From Pseudomonas baltica (GTDB taxonomy: Bacteria > Pseudomonadota > Gammaproteobacteria > Pseudomonadales > Pseudomonadaceae): a stretch of 64,000 bases of DNA. The DNA is taken from the NCBI RefSeq assembly GCF_014235765.1, contig NZ_JACMYH010000003.1, positions 186,001-250,000 on the forward strand. Reading direction: 5' to 3'. The notes under the pieces are model-generated. The model did not search any database. It was not told the origin of the DNA and worked only from the letters and a program-made list of their open reading frames with translations. The position numbers and the translations under genes were made by a program. Shown piece by piece: positions 19,418 through 29,053 of the stretch. Each line of letters begins with the position of its first letter. Within the stretch, counting starts at the first letter, position 1.

Positions 19418-21931
19418 TCAGAACGGTAGGTGCAGGTCAGGTGCGACTTTCAACAGCTGGGTACGGAAGACGCCCTGGATTCGTTCGAGTTCCTCGGCGT
19501 CTTCGGCTTCGAAGCGTGTCACCAGCACCGGCGTGGTGTTGGAGGCACGGACCAGGCCCCAGCCTCTAGGGTAGTCCACGCGCACGCCATCGATGGTGGT
19601 GAGCTGCGCGTCGCCCCACTGGGCGCTTTGGTGCAAGGCGTCGATGAGGCTGAATTTGCTGTCTTCGGTCACCGGGATATTCAGTTCGGGCGTGGACACG
19701 TCGTCGGCGAATGCAGCGAACACCTCTTCGGCGCTGAGGTTTTCCCGGCTGAGGATTTCCAGCAGTCGCGCGGCGCTGTAGATGCCGTCGTCGAAGCCGA
19801 ACCAGCGCTCCTTGAAGAAGATGTGCCCGCTCATTTCCCCGGCTACCAGCGCGCCAGTGCGCTTCATCTCTTTCTTGATCAGGGAATGCCCCGTCTTCCA
19901 CATCACCGGACGCCCGCCGTGCTCCTTGATCAGAGGGCCCAGGCGGCGCGTGCACTTGACGTCGTAGATCACGTCGGCACCGGGATTGCGCGACAGCACA
20001 TCGCGCGCGAACAGCATCAGCAGGCGGTCGGGATGGATGATGCGACCGGTGTTGGTCACAACGCCCACACGGTCGGCGTCGCCATCGAAGGCCAGGCCCA
20101 GGTCGGCGCCGCTTTCGTCCACCTTGGCGATCAGTGCCTGCAGGTTGGCGGCCTTGCTCGGGTCCGGGTGGTGGTTGGGGAAATGCCCGTCGACCTCGCA
20201 GAACAGCGGGATGACCTCGCACCCCAGGGCCTGGATCAGTTCCGGGGCTACCACCGCGCCGGCGCCGTTGCCGCAGTCGACCACCACCTTGAGTCGACGG
20301 GTGAGCACGATGTCATCGCGGATCTGCGCGACATAGCGCGGCAGGATGTCCACCTGTTCGACACTGCCCTGGCCCTGGCTGAGGTCGTTGTGCAGCAGGC
20401 GCTGGTGCAATGCCAGGATCTGTTCGTTGGCCAGCGTGTCGCCGGCGATCACCACCTTGAAGCCGTTGTAGTCAGGCGGGTTGTGGCTGCCGGTGAGCAT
20501 CACCCCGGAACGTCCGGTCAGCACGTGGTTGGCATAGTACAGCGCCGGGGTCGGCACCAGGCCCACGTCGCTGACGTGGCAGCCGGCGTCTACCAGCCCC
20601 TGGATCAGCGGCTGCACCAATTCGGGCCCGGACAGGCGTCCGTCCCGGCCGACATTGACGTTGGCCTCGCCCATGGCCAGGCTTTGCGCACCGACGGCGC
20701 GGCCGACCCAGTAGGCCGTGTCGGCATTCAGGGTACTGCCGACGATGCCGCGGATGTCATAGGCGCGAAAGATCCCGTGGGGCAGTGCCGGTGGCAGGGT
20801 GCCCGGGTCGGGGTCAGGTTCCGCCGCGTCGACTTCGAGCATGTCGGTGTCCTGAAAGATCGGATTGGTCCAATTGTCCGCAGCAGGCGCTGGCGCAGCG
20901 GCAGTGCCGTCGGTGGGTTGCGCGCTGCCTTCACGCAGCGACAGCCGCGCCAGGCCCTGTGCCAGGCCGTTGAGTGGCGCCAGGCTGAGGCCGAACGCCT
21001 TGACCGCCTTGCCGCCGGACAACTCGTCGAGCAACTGCTCGAGTTGCCGCGCATCGGCCTCGATGCGCGCATACAGCTGGCGCTGGGCGAGACGCACCGC
21101 CAGCGCCGCGCAGCCAATGGCAATTGCCGCCGCCAGCATCATCAGGCCCAGCGAACTCCAGGCGAAGGGCGGCTGGAACAACGGCCCCGGGCTGAATTCC
21201 AGGCGCCAGTTGGGGTTGGAGGTCGCATACGGATAGCGTGTGGCAGACGGGTTGCTGCCTTGCTCGACCAGCAGTTGCGATGGGCTGCCCAGTACGCTTT
21301 GCTGCAGGCGCAACTGGCCGAACTCGGCGTCGGGTAATGCCAGCGCCTTGACCAGTGGCTGCATGTCGAACCCCAGCAGCAGTGTGCCCAGCACGGGTGA
21401 CTGCGGGCCTTGCTGGACGGCCGCGACGGTGTAGATCCACCAGCGTCCGTTGACCTTGTAGGCTTCAGGCGGGGTGGCAACACCGCGTTCGGCGCGGCTG
21501 AGCATGTCCAGTACGGCAAAATTGATCGGGGCCGCGCCCTGCTGGTCGACCCTGGCCTGTCCCGGCAGGTTCAGGCGCACGCCTTGCAGGCCGTCGATCA
21601 ACGGCACTGCACTGGCGGCCTGGGCGATACCTGCGGGGTCCTGGCTGGCCAGCGCGGCCATGAGTGCAGGTGAATGGGCCAGGGCGGCCGCCTGGCCGGC
21701 CTGACGCGCGATCGCAGCGTCCAGACCCGCGGTGAAAGGCGCGGCGGCACTCGCCTCGGCGTTCTGGAAAGCGCGGCCGGCCAGCGGTGCAACCACCAGA
21801 AACCAGATCAGCAGCAGGGCGGCAAGCACCCCGGCAATGGCGAGCAGCAACGCCTGGTTGCCGGCGTTGGGCCGTGCGTTCGAGGCCTGGCCGTGCTCGG
21901 CCGTCTTGGCATTGCGAGGAAATCCTTTCAC
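19418..21931 (-). CDS. algC: Phosphomannomutase/phosphoglucomutase AlgC, long membrane-anchored form
   Basis: Interconverts mannose- and glucose-6- and 1-phosphates for alginate, LPS and rhamnolipid precursors. The catalytic half (from about residue 386, GIFRAYDIRG) has the phosphoserine loop TGSHNP (Ser482), the metal loop DGDADR and the sugar-binding GEMSGH. The N-terminal ~380 residues are extra relative to the classical ~463-residue AlgC: a membrane helix at about 28-48, a ~210-residue probable periplasmic domain, a second helix near 261-280 and a linker. The start is GTG at 21931 with GGAG upstream. An internal ATG at 20842 with AGGA upstream could make the soluble form. Confidence 0.93.
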   Translation of the reverse strand: MKGFPRNAKTAEHGQASNARPNAGNQALLLAIAGVLAALLLIWFLVVAPLAGRAFQNAEASAAAPFTAGLDAAIARQAGQAAALAHSPALMAALASQDPAGIAQAASAVPLIDGLQGVRLNLPGQARVDQQGAAPINFAVLDMLSRAERGVATPPEAYKVNGRWWIYTVAAVQQGPQSPVLGTLLLGFDMQPLVKALALPDAEFGQLRLQQSVLGSPSQLLVEQGSNPSATRYPYATSNPNWRLEFSPGPLFQPPFAWSSLGLMMLAAAIAIGCAALAVRLAQRQLYARIEADARQLEQLLDELSGGKAVKAFGLSLAPLNGLAQGLARLSLREGSAQPTDGTAAAPAPAADNWTNPIFQDTDMLEVDAAEPDPDPGTLPPALPHGIFRAYDIRGIVGSTLNADTAYWVGRAVGAQSLAMGEANVNVGRDGRLSGPELVQPLIQGLVDAGCHVSDVGLVPTPALYYANHVLTGRSGVMLTGSHNPPDYNGFKVVIAGDTLANEQILALHQRLLHNDLSQGQGSVEQVDILPRYVAQIRDDIVLTRRLKVVVDCGNGAGAVVAPELIQALGCEVIPLFCEVDGHFPNHHPDPSKAANLQALIAKVDESGADLGLAFDGDADRVGVVTNTGRIIHPDRLLMLFARDVLSRNPGADVIYDVKCTRRLGPLIKEHGGRPVMWKTGHSLIKKEMKRTGALVAGEMSGHIFFKERWFGFDDGIYSAARLLEILSRENLSAEEVFAAFADDVSTPELNIPVTEDSKFSLIDALHQSAQWGDAQLTTIDGVRVDYPRGWGLVRASNTTPVLVTRFEAEDAEELERIQGVFRTQLLKVAPDLHLPF

Positions 21932-22000
21932 CTGTCATCTCCGCATTGAACGCGTTGGAACGGCATGGTCTCGCCACGGCCGCCTGCTCTGCATGGCCGT

Positions 22001-22456
22001 TTACTGGGTGCCGGAGTGACCGAAACCGCCGGTCCCGCGCTGGCTTTCGTCGAAGCTTTCGACCAGCTCGAAATGGGCTTGCACCACCGGCACCAATACC
22101 AGCTGGGCGATGCGCTCGCCCACTGTCAGGGTGAACTCGGTGTGGCCACGGTTCCAGCACGAAACCATCAGTTCGCCCTGGTAATCGGAGTCGATCAGGC
22201 CGACCAGATTACCCAGCACGATGCCATGCTTGTGGCCCAGGCCCGAGCGCGGCAGGATCAGCGCCGCCAGGGCCGGATCACCGATGTAGATCGACAGGCC
22301 GGTAGGAATCAGCAAGGTCTGCCCAGGTGCCAGCAGTGTGTCTTGCTGCAACATGGCGCGCAGGTCCAGGCCGGCGGAGCCGGGTGTGGCGTAGTGCGGC
22401 AGCGGGAAGTCCCGGCCCAGGCGTGGGTCGAGGATTTTGGCTTGAAGGGCGTGCAT
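22001..22456 (-). CDS. dut: dUTP diphosphatase
   Basis: Trimeric dUTPase of 151 residues; hydrolyses dUTP to dUMP to keep uracil out of DNA and feed thymidylate synthesis. The conserved motifs are all present: [42 protein letters not shown] and the flexible C-terminal [10 protein letters not shown] that closes on the active site. It follows coaBC by eight bases on the same strand, the coaBC-dut order shared with E. coli. Confidence 0.97.
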   Translation of the reverse strand: MHALQAKILDPRLGRDFPLPHYATPGSAGLDLRAMLQQDTLLAPGQTLLIPTGLSIYIGDPALAALILPRSGLGHKHGIVLGNLVGLIDSDYQGELMVSCWNRGHTEFTLTVGERIAQLVLVPVVQAHFELVESFDESQRGTGGFGHSGTQ

Positions 22457-22464
22457 GAATGTCG

Positions 22465-23673
22465 TTAAACCTGATCGAGGCGCTTGGCGATGAAGGAAAC
22501 CAGCTGGCGGGCGATCTTGCCCTTGCTGGTCTGGGCGAAAGCAGTGGTCTGCAGCTGGCGGTCGATCACGCTGCAGGCGTTTTCTTCGCTGTTGAAACCG
22601 ATGCTGGGGTTGGCGACGTCGTTGGCCACGATCAAATCCAGGTTCTTGTCCTGGAGCTTGCGCGCGGCATAGTCGAGCAGGTGTTCGGTTTCGGCGGCGA
22701 AGCCGACGCTGAATGGGCGGTCGGCGCGGCCGGCGATGGTCGCCAGGATGTCTGGGTTGCGCACCATCTGCAGCAACAGGCCGTCACCGCTGGCCGGGTC
22801 TTTCTTGAGCTTCTGCGCGGCCACCACTTCGGGGCGGTAGTCGGCCACGGCGGCGGAGGCGATGAACACGTCGCAGGGCATGCCGGCTTCGCAGGCAGCG
22901 AGCATGTCGCGTGCGCTGACCACATCGATGCGCGTCACGCGGTCGGGCGTGGGCAGGTGCACCGGGCCACAGATCAAGGTGACGCGAGCGCCGGCCTCGA
23001 CGGCCGCTTCGGCCAGGGCAAAGCCCATCTTGCCGGAGCTGTGGTTGGTGATGTAGCGCACCGGATCGATGTTTTCCTGGGTCGGGCCGGCGGTGATCAG
23101 CACGTGCTTGCCGGTCAAGGCCAGGTGCTCGAAGCAGTCGGCCGCGCACAGCGCAAGCTCGGTGGCTTCGAGCATGCGGCCCAGGCCGATGTCGCCACAG
23201 GCCTGGCTGCCCGCAGCCGGGCCGAAGACTTTCAGGCCACGGCTGCGCAGCAGGTGCAGGTTGTCCTGGGTGGCCGGATCGCGCCACATGGCCTGGTTCA
23301 TGGCCGGCGCGATGGCCACGGTGGCATCGGTAGCCAGTACCAGCGTGGTCAGCAGGTCGTTGGCCATGCCCTGCGCCAGGCGCGCCATCAGGTCGGCAGT
23401 GGCGGGGGCGATGAGCACCAGGTCGGCCCATTTGGCCAGCTCGATATGGCCCATGGCGGCTTCGGCCGCAGGGTCCAGCAGGTCCATGTGTACCGGGTGG
23501 CCGGAAAGCGCCTGCAGCGTCAGCGGCGTGATGAACTCGCTGCCGCCCTTGGTCATTACCACGCGTACTTCGGCACCCTGCTCCAGAAGCCTACGTACCA
23601 GCTCGGCGCTCTTGTAGGCGGCAATGCCGCCGCCGACGCCCAGAATGATGCGTTTTCGATACAGCCGCTGCAT
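22465..23673 (-). CDS. coaBC: Coenzyme A biosynthesis bifunctional protein CoaBC
   Basis: Two-domain enzyme of 402 residues. The N-terminal CoaC half decarboxylates phosphopantothenoylcysteine with FMN; the C-terminal CoaB half makes that compound from phosphopantothenate, CTP and cysteine. CoaC landmarks are [26 protein letters not shown] and the substrate-clamp APAMNQAMW. CoaB begins near [19 protein letters not shown] and includes NHSSGKMG and KLKKDP. The start MQRLYRKRI at 23673 is chosen; upstream residues to 23742 are not family-like. It is divergent from radC. Confidence 0.96.
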   Translation of the reverse strand: MQRLYRKRIILGVGGGIAAYKSAELVRRLLEQGAEVRVVMTKGGSEFITPLTLQALSGHPVHMDLLDPAAEAAMGHIELAKWADLVLIAPATADLMARLAQGMANDLLTTLVLATDATVAIAPAMNQAMWRDPATQDNLHLLRSRGLKVFGPAAGSQACGDIGLGRMLEATELALCAADCFEHLALTGKHVLITAGPTQENIDPVRYITNHSSGKMGFALAEAAVEAGARVTLICGPVHLPTPDRVTRIDVVSARDMLAACEAGMPCDVFIASAAVADYRPEVVAAQKLKKDPASGDGLLLQMVRNPDILATIAGRADRPFSVGFAAETEHLLDYAARKLQDKNLDLIVANDVANPSIGFNSEENACSVIDRQLQTTAFAQTSKGKIARQLVSFIAKRLDQV

Positions 23674-23807
23674 AGGCCTGCCTTTATCATCTGGTAATAA
23701 CACCACGGTGAAACCGCCTCCCGGGGCCGGGTCGCCGTGCAAAAAGTTGCGCTAAGATAGCACAGCGCTCGCTATGGAACAGCGAGGCTCACAGACAGGG
23801 AGTGGGG

Positions 23808-24482
23808 ATGAGTATTCGCGATTGGCCCGAGGCCGAGCGGCCACGTGAGCGCCTGCTGGCGCATGGTCCGGGCAGTCTTTCCGATGGCGAGCTGCTGGCG
23901 ATATTCCTGCGTACCGGCGTGGCCGGGCACAGCGCCGTGGACGTGGCGCGCAACCTGCTGATCCGCTTCGGCGGCCTGCGGGCCCTGCTCGAGGCCGACC
24001 AGAAAACCTTCAGCCAGCACTTCGGCATGGGACCTGCCAAATACGCCCAGCTGCAGGCCTCCATCGAGATGAACCGCCGCTACATGGCCGAGCGGCTGAA
24101 CCGCGGACCGGCCATGGAAGATCCCGAGTCGGTGCGCCGCTACCTCAAGGCCAAGCTGCGCCATGAGCGCCAGGAAGTGTTCGGTTGCCTGTTCCTGGAC
24201 ACCAAGCACCAGCCGTTGGGTTTCGAGGTGTTGTTTCGCGGCACCATCGACAGCGCGGCGGTGTATCCGCGCGAAGTGGTCAAGCGGGCCATAGCCATGA
24301 ACGCCGCGGCGCTGATCCTGACGCACAATCACCCTTCAGGAAACCCGACCCCGAGCCAGGCCGACCGCGCGCTGACCCAGCGCCTCAAGGAATCGCTGGC
24401 GCTGGTCGACGTGCGCGTGCTCGATCACATCATCATCGGCGAAGGCGAGCCGCTGTCGATGGTCGAGCATGGCTGGATGTGA
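23808..24482 (+). CDS. radC: RadC-family JAB domain protein
   Basis: Protein of 224 residues. An N-terminal helix-hairpin-helix part ([25 protein letters not shown]) is followed by a JAB/MPN metal-binding domain with the [13 protein letters not shown] motif and a downstream aspartate (TQRLKES...). RadC was named for DNA repair, but that role was withdrawn in E. coli and the true activity is unknown. ATG at 23808 follows AGGGAG; a GTG two codons upstream is possible. Divergent from coaBC. Confidence 0.93.
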   Translation: MSIRDWPEAERPRERLLAHGPGSLSDGELLAIFLRTGVAGHSAVDVARNLLIRFGGLRALLEADQKTFSQHFGMGPAKYAQLQASIEMNRRYMAERLNRGPAMEDPESVRRYLKAKLRHERQEVFGCLFLDTKHQPLGFEVLFRGTIDSAAVYPREVVKRAIAMNAAALILTHNHPSGNPTPSQADRALTQRLKESLALVDVRVLDHIIIGEGEPLSMVEHGWM

Positions 24483-24498
24483 GTGGCCTCGCTGGGTC

Positions 24499-26088
24499 CT
24501 ATTTACCCACAGACACCTTGGAAAAGTCCTGCCGGCCGAACGGGCTGACGGTGTAGCCCTCGACGCCCTTGCGGGCCAGCACGGCCGCCGTCGGGTGTGC
24601 CAGTGGCAGCCACAGCGCCTGCTGCTGGATCTGCATCTGGGCCTGGTGGTACAGCTTGCTGCGTTGGGCCTGGTCGGTCACCGCCTTGCCATCACTGATC
24701 AGCTTGTCCAGGGTCTTGTCGCAATAGCGCGCGAAGTTGGTCCCGGACTGTACCGCCGCGCAGGAAAACTGCGGCGTCAGGAAGTTGTCCGGATCACCGT
24801 TGTCGCCAGCCCAGCCCATGAACAACAGGTCATGCTCACCGGCCTTGGCACGGCGGATCAGCTCGCCCCATTCGATCACGCGGATCTCGGCCTTGATGCC
24901 GACCTTGGCCAGGTCCGCCTGCAGCAGCTGCGCCCCCAGGCTGGGGTTGGGGTTGAGCAGGCTGCCCGATGGGCGGGTCCAGATGGTGGTGCTGAAGCCG
25001 TCCTTCAGGCCGGCCTTGGCCAGCAATTCACGCGCCTTGGCGGTGTCCTGCCGGTAACCCGGCAGGTCCCGCGCATAGCTCCAGGTATTGGGCGGGTAGG
25101 GCCCATTGGCCGCCTCCGCAGTGCCCTCGAACACGGCCTTGAGGTAGCTGTCCTTGTCGAACGCCAGGTTGATCGCCTGGCGCACTTCAGGCTTGTCCAG
25201 CGGCGGGTGCTGGCTGTTGATGGCCAAGAACGCGGTCATGAAGGCCTCGGTCTTGATCACCTGAAGGCTCTTGTCGTCGGCGGCTGCGGCAATGTCCAGC
25301 GGCTTGGGCGAGAGGGTCAGTTGGCACTCGTTGCGCCGCAGCTTCTGCAGGCGCACGTTGGCGTCCGGGGTGATGGCGAACAGCAGCGGGTCGACCGCAG
25401 GTTTGCCGGCGAAGTAGTCCGGGTTGGCCTTGTAGCGCACCACGGCGTCCTTCTCGAAGCGTACGAAGATGAACGGACCGCTGCCGATCGGCTGGCTGTT
25501 GAGTTTTTCCGGAGTACCGGCCTGCATCAGTTGCTCGGCGTATTGCGCCGAATAGATCGAGGCGAAGCCCATGCTCAAGGTCGCCAGGAACGTCGCATCG
25601 GGATGATCCAGGGTAAACCGGACGGTCAGCGGATCAGGCGCCTCGATCTTCTTGATCAGACTCGGCAGCTGCATCGACTGGGCGTGCGGAAAGCCGCTCT
25701 GCGCGACCTTGTGCCAGGGGTTGGCCGGGTCGAGCATGCGCTGGAAGCTGAACAGCACGTCCTGCGCATTCAGCTCGCGGTCGGGCTTGAAGTACGAGGT
25801 GCCGTGGAACTTGACGCCGGGGTGCAGCTTGAACGTATAGCTCAGGCCATCGGCCGATACGGCCCAGCTGTCCGCCAGGCTGGGAACCACCTTGCCGGCT
25901 TTGGCATCGAACTCCACCAGGCGGTTCATCAGCACGTCGGCCGACGCGTTGGTGGTGGTCAGTGAATTGTACTGGACCACGTCGAAGCCTTCGGGGCTGG
26001 CCTCGGTACAGACTGTCAGCGGCGCGGCATGAACCAGCGCAGAGGCAAACAGGGGAGCAAGCAAGAACGGCAAAGTCGCAAGACGCAT
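24499..26088 (-). CDS. ABC transporter substrate-binding protein, DppA-like
   Basis: Periplasmic solute-binding protein of 529 residues, family 5 (peptides, nickel, heme). A signal peptide (LATLPFLLAPLFASALVHA) precedes the mature start. Landmarks: CTEASPEGFDVVQYNSL, DVLMNRLVEFDAKAGKVVPSLADSW, and the lid-region FARYCDKTLDKLISDG. It resembles the dipeptide-binding DppA group. No permease or ATPase gene lies beside it, so it must work with a transporter encoded elsewhere. The start at 26088 was chosen for the signal peptide. The ligand is not known; dipeptides are the likeliest. Confidence 0.85.
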   Translation of the reverse strand: MRLATLPFLLAPLFASALVHAAPLTVCTEASPEGFDVVQYNSLTTTNASADVLMNRLVEFDAKAGKVVPSLADSWAVSADGLSYTFKLHPGVKFHGTSYFKPDRELNAQDVLFSFQRMLDPANPWHKVAQSGFPHAQSMQLPSLIKKIEAPDPLTVRFTLDHPDATFLATLSMGFASIYSAQYAEQLMQAGTPEKLNSQPIGSGPFIFVRFEKDAVVRYKANPDYFAGKPAVDPLLFAITPDANVRLQKLRRNECQLTLSPKPLDIAAAADDKSLQVIKTEAFMTAFLAINSQHPPLDKPEVRQAINLAFDKDSYLKAVFEGTAEAANGPYPPNTWSYARDLPGYRQDTAKARELLAKAGLKDGFSTTIWTRPSGSLLNPNPSLGAQLLQADLAKVGIKAEIRVIEWGELIRRAKAGEHDLLFMGWAGDNGDPDNFLTPQFSCAAVQSGTNFARYCDKTLDKLISDGKAVTDQAQRSKLYHQAQMQIQQQALWLPLAHPTAAVLARKGVEGYTVSPFGRQDFSKVSVGK

Positions 26089-26284
26089 GGTGTGTTCCTT
26101 GGCGTGTCGAGGGCCCATCTGCCTATGCAGTCTGGAGAAAAGTCCTACCCTAGAGATGTCCGGCAGCGTTGACTATCCCTAAATCGTTTTTTTGCGCGAC
26201 GAGTGGTCGTGCCGCAGCACGCCCGCCACTGCTGCGCGTGAGCCAGTAGCTGTGTTGCGCGACACATTGATTGTGCATCTGCAG

Positions 26285-26313
26285 TTGTTGCGCCCAAGGC
26301 TTTCTGGTATAAA
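26285..26313 (+). promoter_or_regulatory. Sigma-70 promoter for rpmB-rpmG
   Basis: TTGTTG (26285-26290) and TATAAA (26308-26313) stand 17 bases apart, the ideal spacing. Transcription should begin near 26320, which leaves a leader of about 140 bases before rpmB. This promoter lies within the 372-base gene-free gap between the peptide-binding protein gene and rpmB; the left part of the gap holds nothing else I recognise. Confidence 0.7.
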
Positions 26314-26416
26314 GCAGCGCTCTTTTCTAGGGCCCTGTTCCTCTGCCTTTACGGTGAGGTGGGTAAGACCCTGAAGAAACGCGGCGCCGTGCGCCAAATG
26401 ACTGAAAGATAAGCGG

Positions 26417-26435
26417 CCAACCCATGCCGGGTTGG
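26417..26435 (+). promoter_or_regulatory. Leader hairpin before rpmB
   Basis: CCAACCC and GGGTTGG form a perfect 7-bp stem with a five-base loop, ending about 25 bases before the rpmB start codon. It sits in a ~140-base untranslated leader. Ribosomal protein leaders often carry such structures for autoregulation; that role is inferred here. Confidence 0.45.
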
Positions 26436-26460
26436 GCATGTGGTTTTAGAGGGCTGAGGC

Positions 26461-26697
26461 ATGTCGAGAGTCTGTCAAGTTACCGGTAAGGGTCCGGTGA
26501 CTGGGAATAACATTTCCCACGCAAACAACAAAACCCGTCGTCGTTTCCTGCCGAACCTGCAGCATCACCGCTTCTGGGTTGAAGAAGAGAAACGTTTTGT
26601 GCGTCTGCGCGTATCCGCCAAGGGCATGCGTATCATCGACAAGCGTGGCATCACTGTCGTGCTGGCCGAAATCCGTCGCGATGGCGGCAAGGTTTAA
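26461..26697 (+). CDS. rpmB: 50S ribosomal protein L28
   Basis: Large-subunit ribosomal protein of 78 residues, starting [20 protein letters not shown], the standard L28 N-terminus. The basic middle ([18 protein letters not shown]) binds 23S rRNA. GAGGC precedes the ATG. It is followed after 12 bases by rpmG, the usual L28-L33 pair. It has a recognisable promoter and a long leader upstream. Confidence 0.98.
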   Translation: MSRVCQVTGKGPVTGNNISHANNKTRRRFLPNLQHHRFWVEEEKRFVRLRVSAKGMRIIDKRGITVVLAEIRRDGGKV

Positions 26698-26709
26698 GGG
26701 AGCTTTATC

Positions 26710-26865
26710 ATGCGTGAATTGATTCGTTTGATCTCGAGCGCCGGTACTGGTCACTTCTACACTACCGACAAGAACAAGCGTACTACTCCGGACAAGATCG
26801 AGATCAAGAAATTTGATCCGGTTGTTCGCAAGCACGTGATGTACAAGGAAGGCAAAATCAAGTAA
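26710..26865 (+). CDS. rpmG: 50S ribosomal protein L33
   Basis: Large-subunit ribosomal protein of 51 residues. Reading from the ATG at 26710 gives [19 protein letters not shown] and ends [11 protein letters not shown] before TAA at 26863. The form lacks the zinc-binding cysteine pairs of the C+ type, so it is the zinc-independent version. GGGAG lies just upstream of the start. Co-transcribed with rpmB; a strong terminator follows. Confidence 0.97.
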   Translation: MRELIRLISSAGTGHFYTTDKNKRTTPDKIEIKKFDPVVRKHVMYKEGKIK

Positions 26866-26882
26866 TTGATTTTGGCGACCAG

Positions 26883-26918
26883 AAAAAGGCCCGTATCGAA
26901 AGATGCGGGCCTTTTTTT
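26883..26918. terminator. Intrinsic terminator after rpmG
   Basis: Long stem built on AAAAAGGCCCG and CGGGCCTTTTT closing on a GAAA loop with one G-T pair, followed by eight T. The A-run on the left makes it usable from the other strand as well, where the cupin gene reads away from it only after a REP. Confidence 0.92.
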
Positions 26919-26947
26919 TGGTGTGAATTCTGGATCGCGGGGGTGCT

Positions 26948-26976
26948 TTCGCGGGTAGAACCCGCTCCCACAGGTG
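26948..26976. repeat. Single REP element (GCGGGT-AACCCGC type)
   Basis: A palindrome CGCGGGTAGAACCCGC followed by TCCCACAGG. This is the common REP type of the P. putida group. It stands alone between rpmG and the convergent cupin gene. Confidence 0.7.
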
Positions 26977-27009
26977 CACTCGCTCTTACAGGGGGTGTGT
27001 GGAGCAGCC

Positions 27010-27372
27010 TCAATCCTTGGCTTCGAACACCACGTAGATCTTGCGGCAGGCTTCCAGTACTTCCCAAGTGCCACTGAAACCGGCGGGGATCACGAAGCGG
27101 TCGCCGGCGCGCAGCGTCTTGCCGTTGCCCTGGCTGTCGCGCAACACGGAGACGCCCTGCACGATTTCGCAGTATTCATGCTCGGTATAGTTGACTGTCC
27201 ATTGCCCTACCTGGCCTTCCCATACTCCCGCGTTCATCTGCCCGCAGGGGCTCTGGTAGTGGTTGAACAGTGTCTGTTCGGGGTCGCCGCCAAGGATCTT
27301 CTCGGGCGCAGGCCGGTAGCGTTCCGGGGCGACGCTGTGTTGAGCAAAATCGACGATGCTGGTGATGTTCAT
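27010..27372 (-). CDS. Cupin domain protein
   Basis: Single-domain cupin of 120 residues. The barrel motifs are visible: VNYTEHEYCEIVQG (first motif, with histidine and glutamates in place) and RAGDRFVIPAGFSGTWEV (second). The sequence belongs to the small DUF861-like cupins, several of which bind metals or act beside amine catabolism genes. The start MNITSIVDFAQ at 27372 is chosen because upstream residues are not cupin-like. It is divergent from kauB, whose pathway it may serve, but no function is established. Confidence 0.8.
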   Translation of the reverse strand: MNITSIVDFAQHSVAPERYRPAPEKILGGDPEQTLFNHYQSPCGQMNAGVWEGQVGQWTVNYTEHEYCEIVQGVSVLRDSQGNGKTLRAGDRFVIPAGFSGTWEVLEACRKIYVVFEAKD

Positions 27373-27535
27373 GCAGGAAACCCCTCGCTTGTTGGATAAA
27401 ACGCACATCCGTGGGCCTCTGTGCGCCAAGTGTCAAATATATTGAAAAGCGTCACACCGGTGGTTTAGGGTGGTTCGATGTCACCCCGTCCAGCCTTGCA
27501 CGGCCGGGCTTTGCATTCAATCACAGGAGATCCGT

Positions 27536-29029
27536 ATGACCACTCTGACTCGCGCTGACTGGGAACAACGTGCCCAGCAGCTGAAGATCGAAGGGCGCGC
27601 GTTCATCGACGGCGAATACACCGACGCCGTGTCGGGCCAGACCTTCGAATGCGTAAGCCCCGTCGATGGCCGGCTGTTGGCCCAGGTAGCCAGCTGCGAC
27701 GCTGCCGATGCCCAGCGAGCGGTCGAGAATGCCCGCGCCACGTTCGACTCCGGCGTCTGGGCCAAGGCGGCACCGGCCAAGCGCAAAGCCACCCTGATTC
27801 GTTTCGCCAGCCTGCTGCGGGAAAATGCCGAAGAGCTCGCGCTTCTGGAAACATTGGACATGGGCAAGCCGATCAGCGATTCGCTGAACATCGACGTGCC
27901 TGGTTCGGCCAATGCCCTGGCCTGGAGCGGCGAGGCCATCGACAAGGTCTACGACGAAGTCGCCCCGACCCCGCACGATCAGCTCGGCCTGGTCACCCGC
28001 GAAGCCGTGGGCGTGGTCGCCGCAGTGGTACCGTGGAACTTCCCGCTGATGATGGCCTGCTGGAAGCTGGGGCCGGCCCTGGCCACGGGCAACTCGGTGA
28101 TTCTCAAGCCTTCGGAAAAATCTCCGCTGACGGCCATTCGCATCGCCCAGCTGGCGATCGAGGCAGGCATTCCCAAAGGTGTGCTCAACGTGCTCCCGGG
28201 CCACGGCCACACGGTGGGCAAGGCGCTGGCCCTGCACATGGACGTGGACACCGTGGTGTTCACCGGCTCGACCAGGATCGCCAAGCAACTGATGATCTAC
28301 GCTGGCGAGTCGAACATGAAGCGCGTCTGGCTGGAAGCAGGTGGCAAGAGCCCCAACATCGTGTTCGCCGATGCGCCGGACCTGCAGGCCGCGGCCGATT
28401 CGGCAGCCAGTGCCATTGCCTTCAACCAAGGCGAAGTCTGTACGGCCGGTTCACGCCTGCTGGTGGAACGTTCGGTCAAGGAGCGCTTTCTGCCGATGGT
28501 GGTCGAGGCGCTCAAGGGTTGGAAACCCGGCAACCCGCTGGACCCGGCGACCAACGTCGGTGCGCTGGTGGACACCCAGCAGATGAACACCGTGCTGTCG
28601 TACATTGCGGCCGGTCAGGAAGGCGGCGCAACGCTGCTGGTGGGCGGCAAGCGCATCCTCGAGGAAACCGGCGGCACTTACGTAGAACCGACCATTTTCG
28701 ATGGCGTGACCAATGCCATGAAGATCGCCCAGGAAGAGATTTTCGGGCCGGTATTGTCGGTGCTTACCTTCGATACTGCCGAGGAGGCCGTGCGCATCGC
28801 CAACGACAGCGCCTATGGCCTGGCCGCCGCGGTATGGACGGCGGACATCTCCAAGGCGCACCTGACGGCCAAGGCGTTGCGTGCCGGCAGCGTGTGGGTC
28901 AATCAGTACGATGGTGGCGACATGACCGCGCCGTTCGGTGGTTTCAAGCAGTCGGGCAACGGCCGTGACAAGTCGCTGCACGCGTTCGACAAATACACCG
29001 AACTGAAGGCCACTTGGATCAAGCTCTGA
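27536..29029 (+). CDS. kauB: Aldehyde dehydrogenase KauB (guanidinobutyraldehyde/aminobutyraldehyde type)
   Basis: NAD(P)-dependent aldehyde dehydrogenase of 497 residues. The catalytic glutamate lies in WLEAGGKSPNIV and the catalytic cysteine in FNQGEVCTAGSRLLVERS; cofactor contacts are in VVAAVVPWNFPLMMACWKLG. The sequence resembles E. coli PuuC and the pseudomonad KauB, which oxidises aldehydes from agmatine, putrescine and related amines. The location next to rpmG matches the kauB locus I recall. AGGAGAT precedes the ATG. Substrate assignment is by homology; a broad range is usual. Confidence 0.88.
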   Translation: MTTLTRADWEQRAQQLKIEGRAFIDGEYTDAVSGQTFECVSPVDGRLLAQVASCDAADAQRAVENARATFDSGVWAKAAPAKRKATLIRFASLLRENAEELALLETLDMGKPISDSLNIDVPGSANALAWSGEAIDKVYDEVAPTPHDQLGLVTREAVGVVAAVVPWNFPLMMACWKLGPALATGNSVILKPSEKSPLTAIRIAQLAIEAGIPKGVLNVLPGHGHTVGKALALHMDVDTVVFTGSTRIAKQLMIYAGESNMKRVWLEAGGKSPNIVFADAPDLQAAADSAASAIAFNQGEVCTAGSRLLVERSVKERFLPMVVEALKGWKPGNPLDPATNVGALVDTQQMNTVLSYIAAGQEGGATLLVGGKRILEETGGTYVEPTIFDGVTNAMKIAQEEIFGPVLSVLTFDTAEEAVRIANDSAYGLAAAVWTADISKAHLTAKALRAGSVWVNQYDGGDMTAPFGGFKQSGNGRDKSLHAFDKYTELKATWIKL

Positions 29030-29053
29030 TCCATCCACAGTGGGGCTGGGGAA

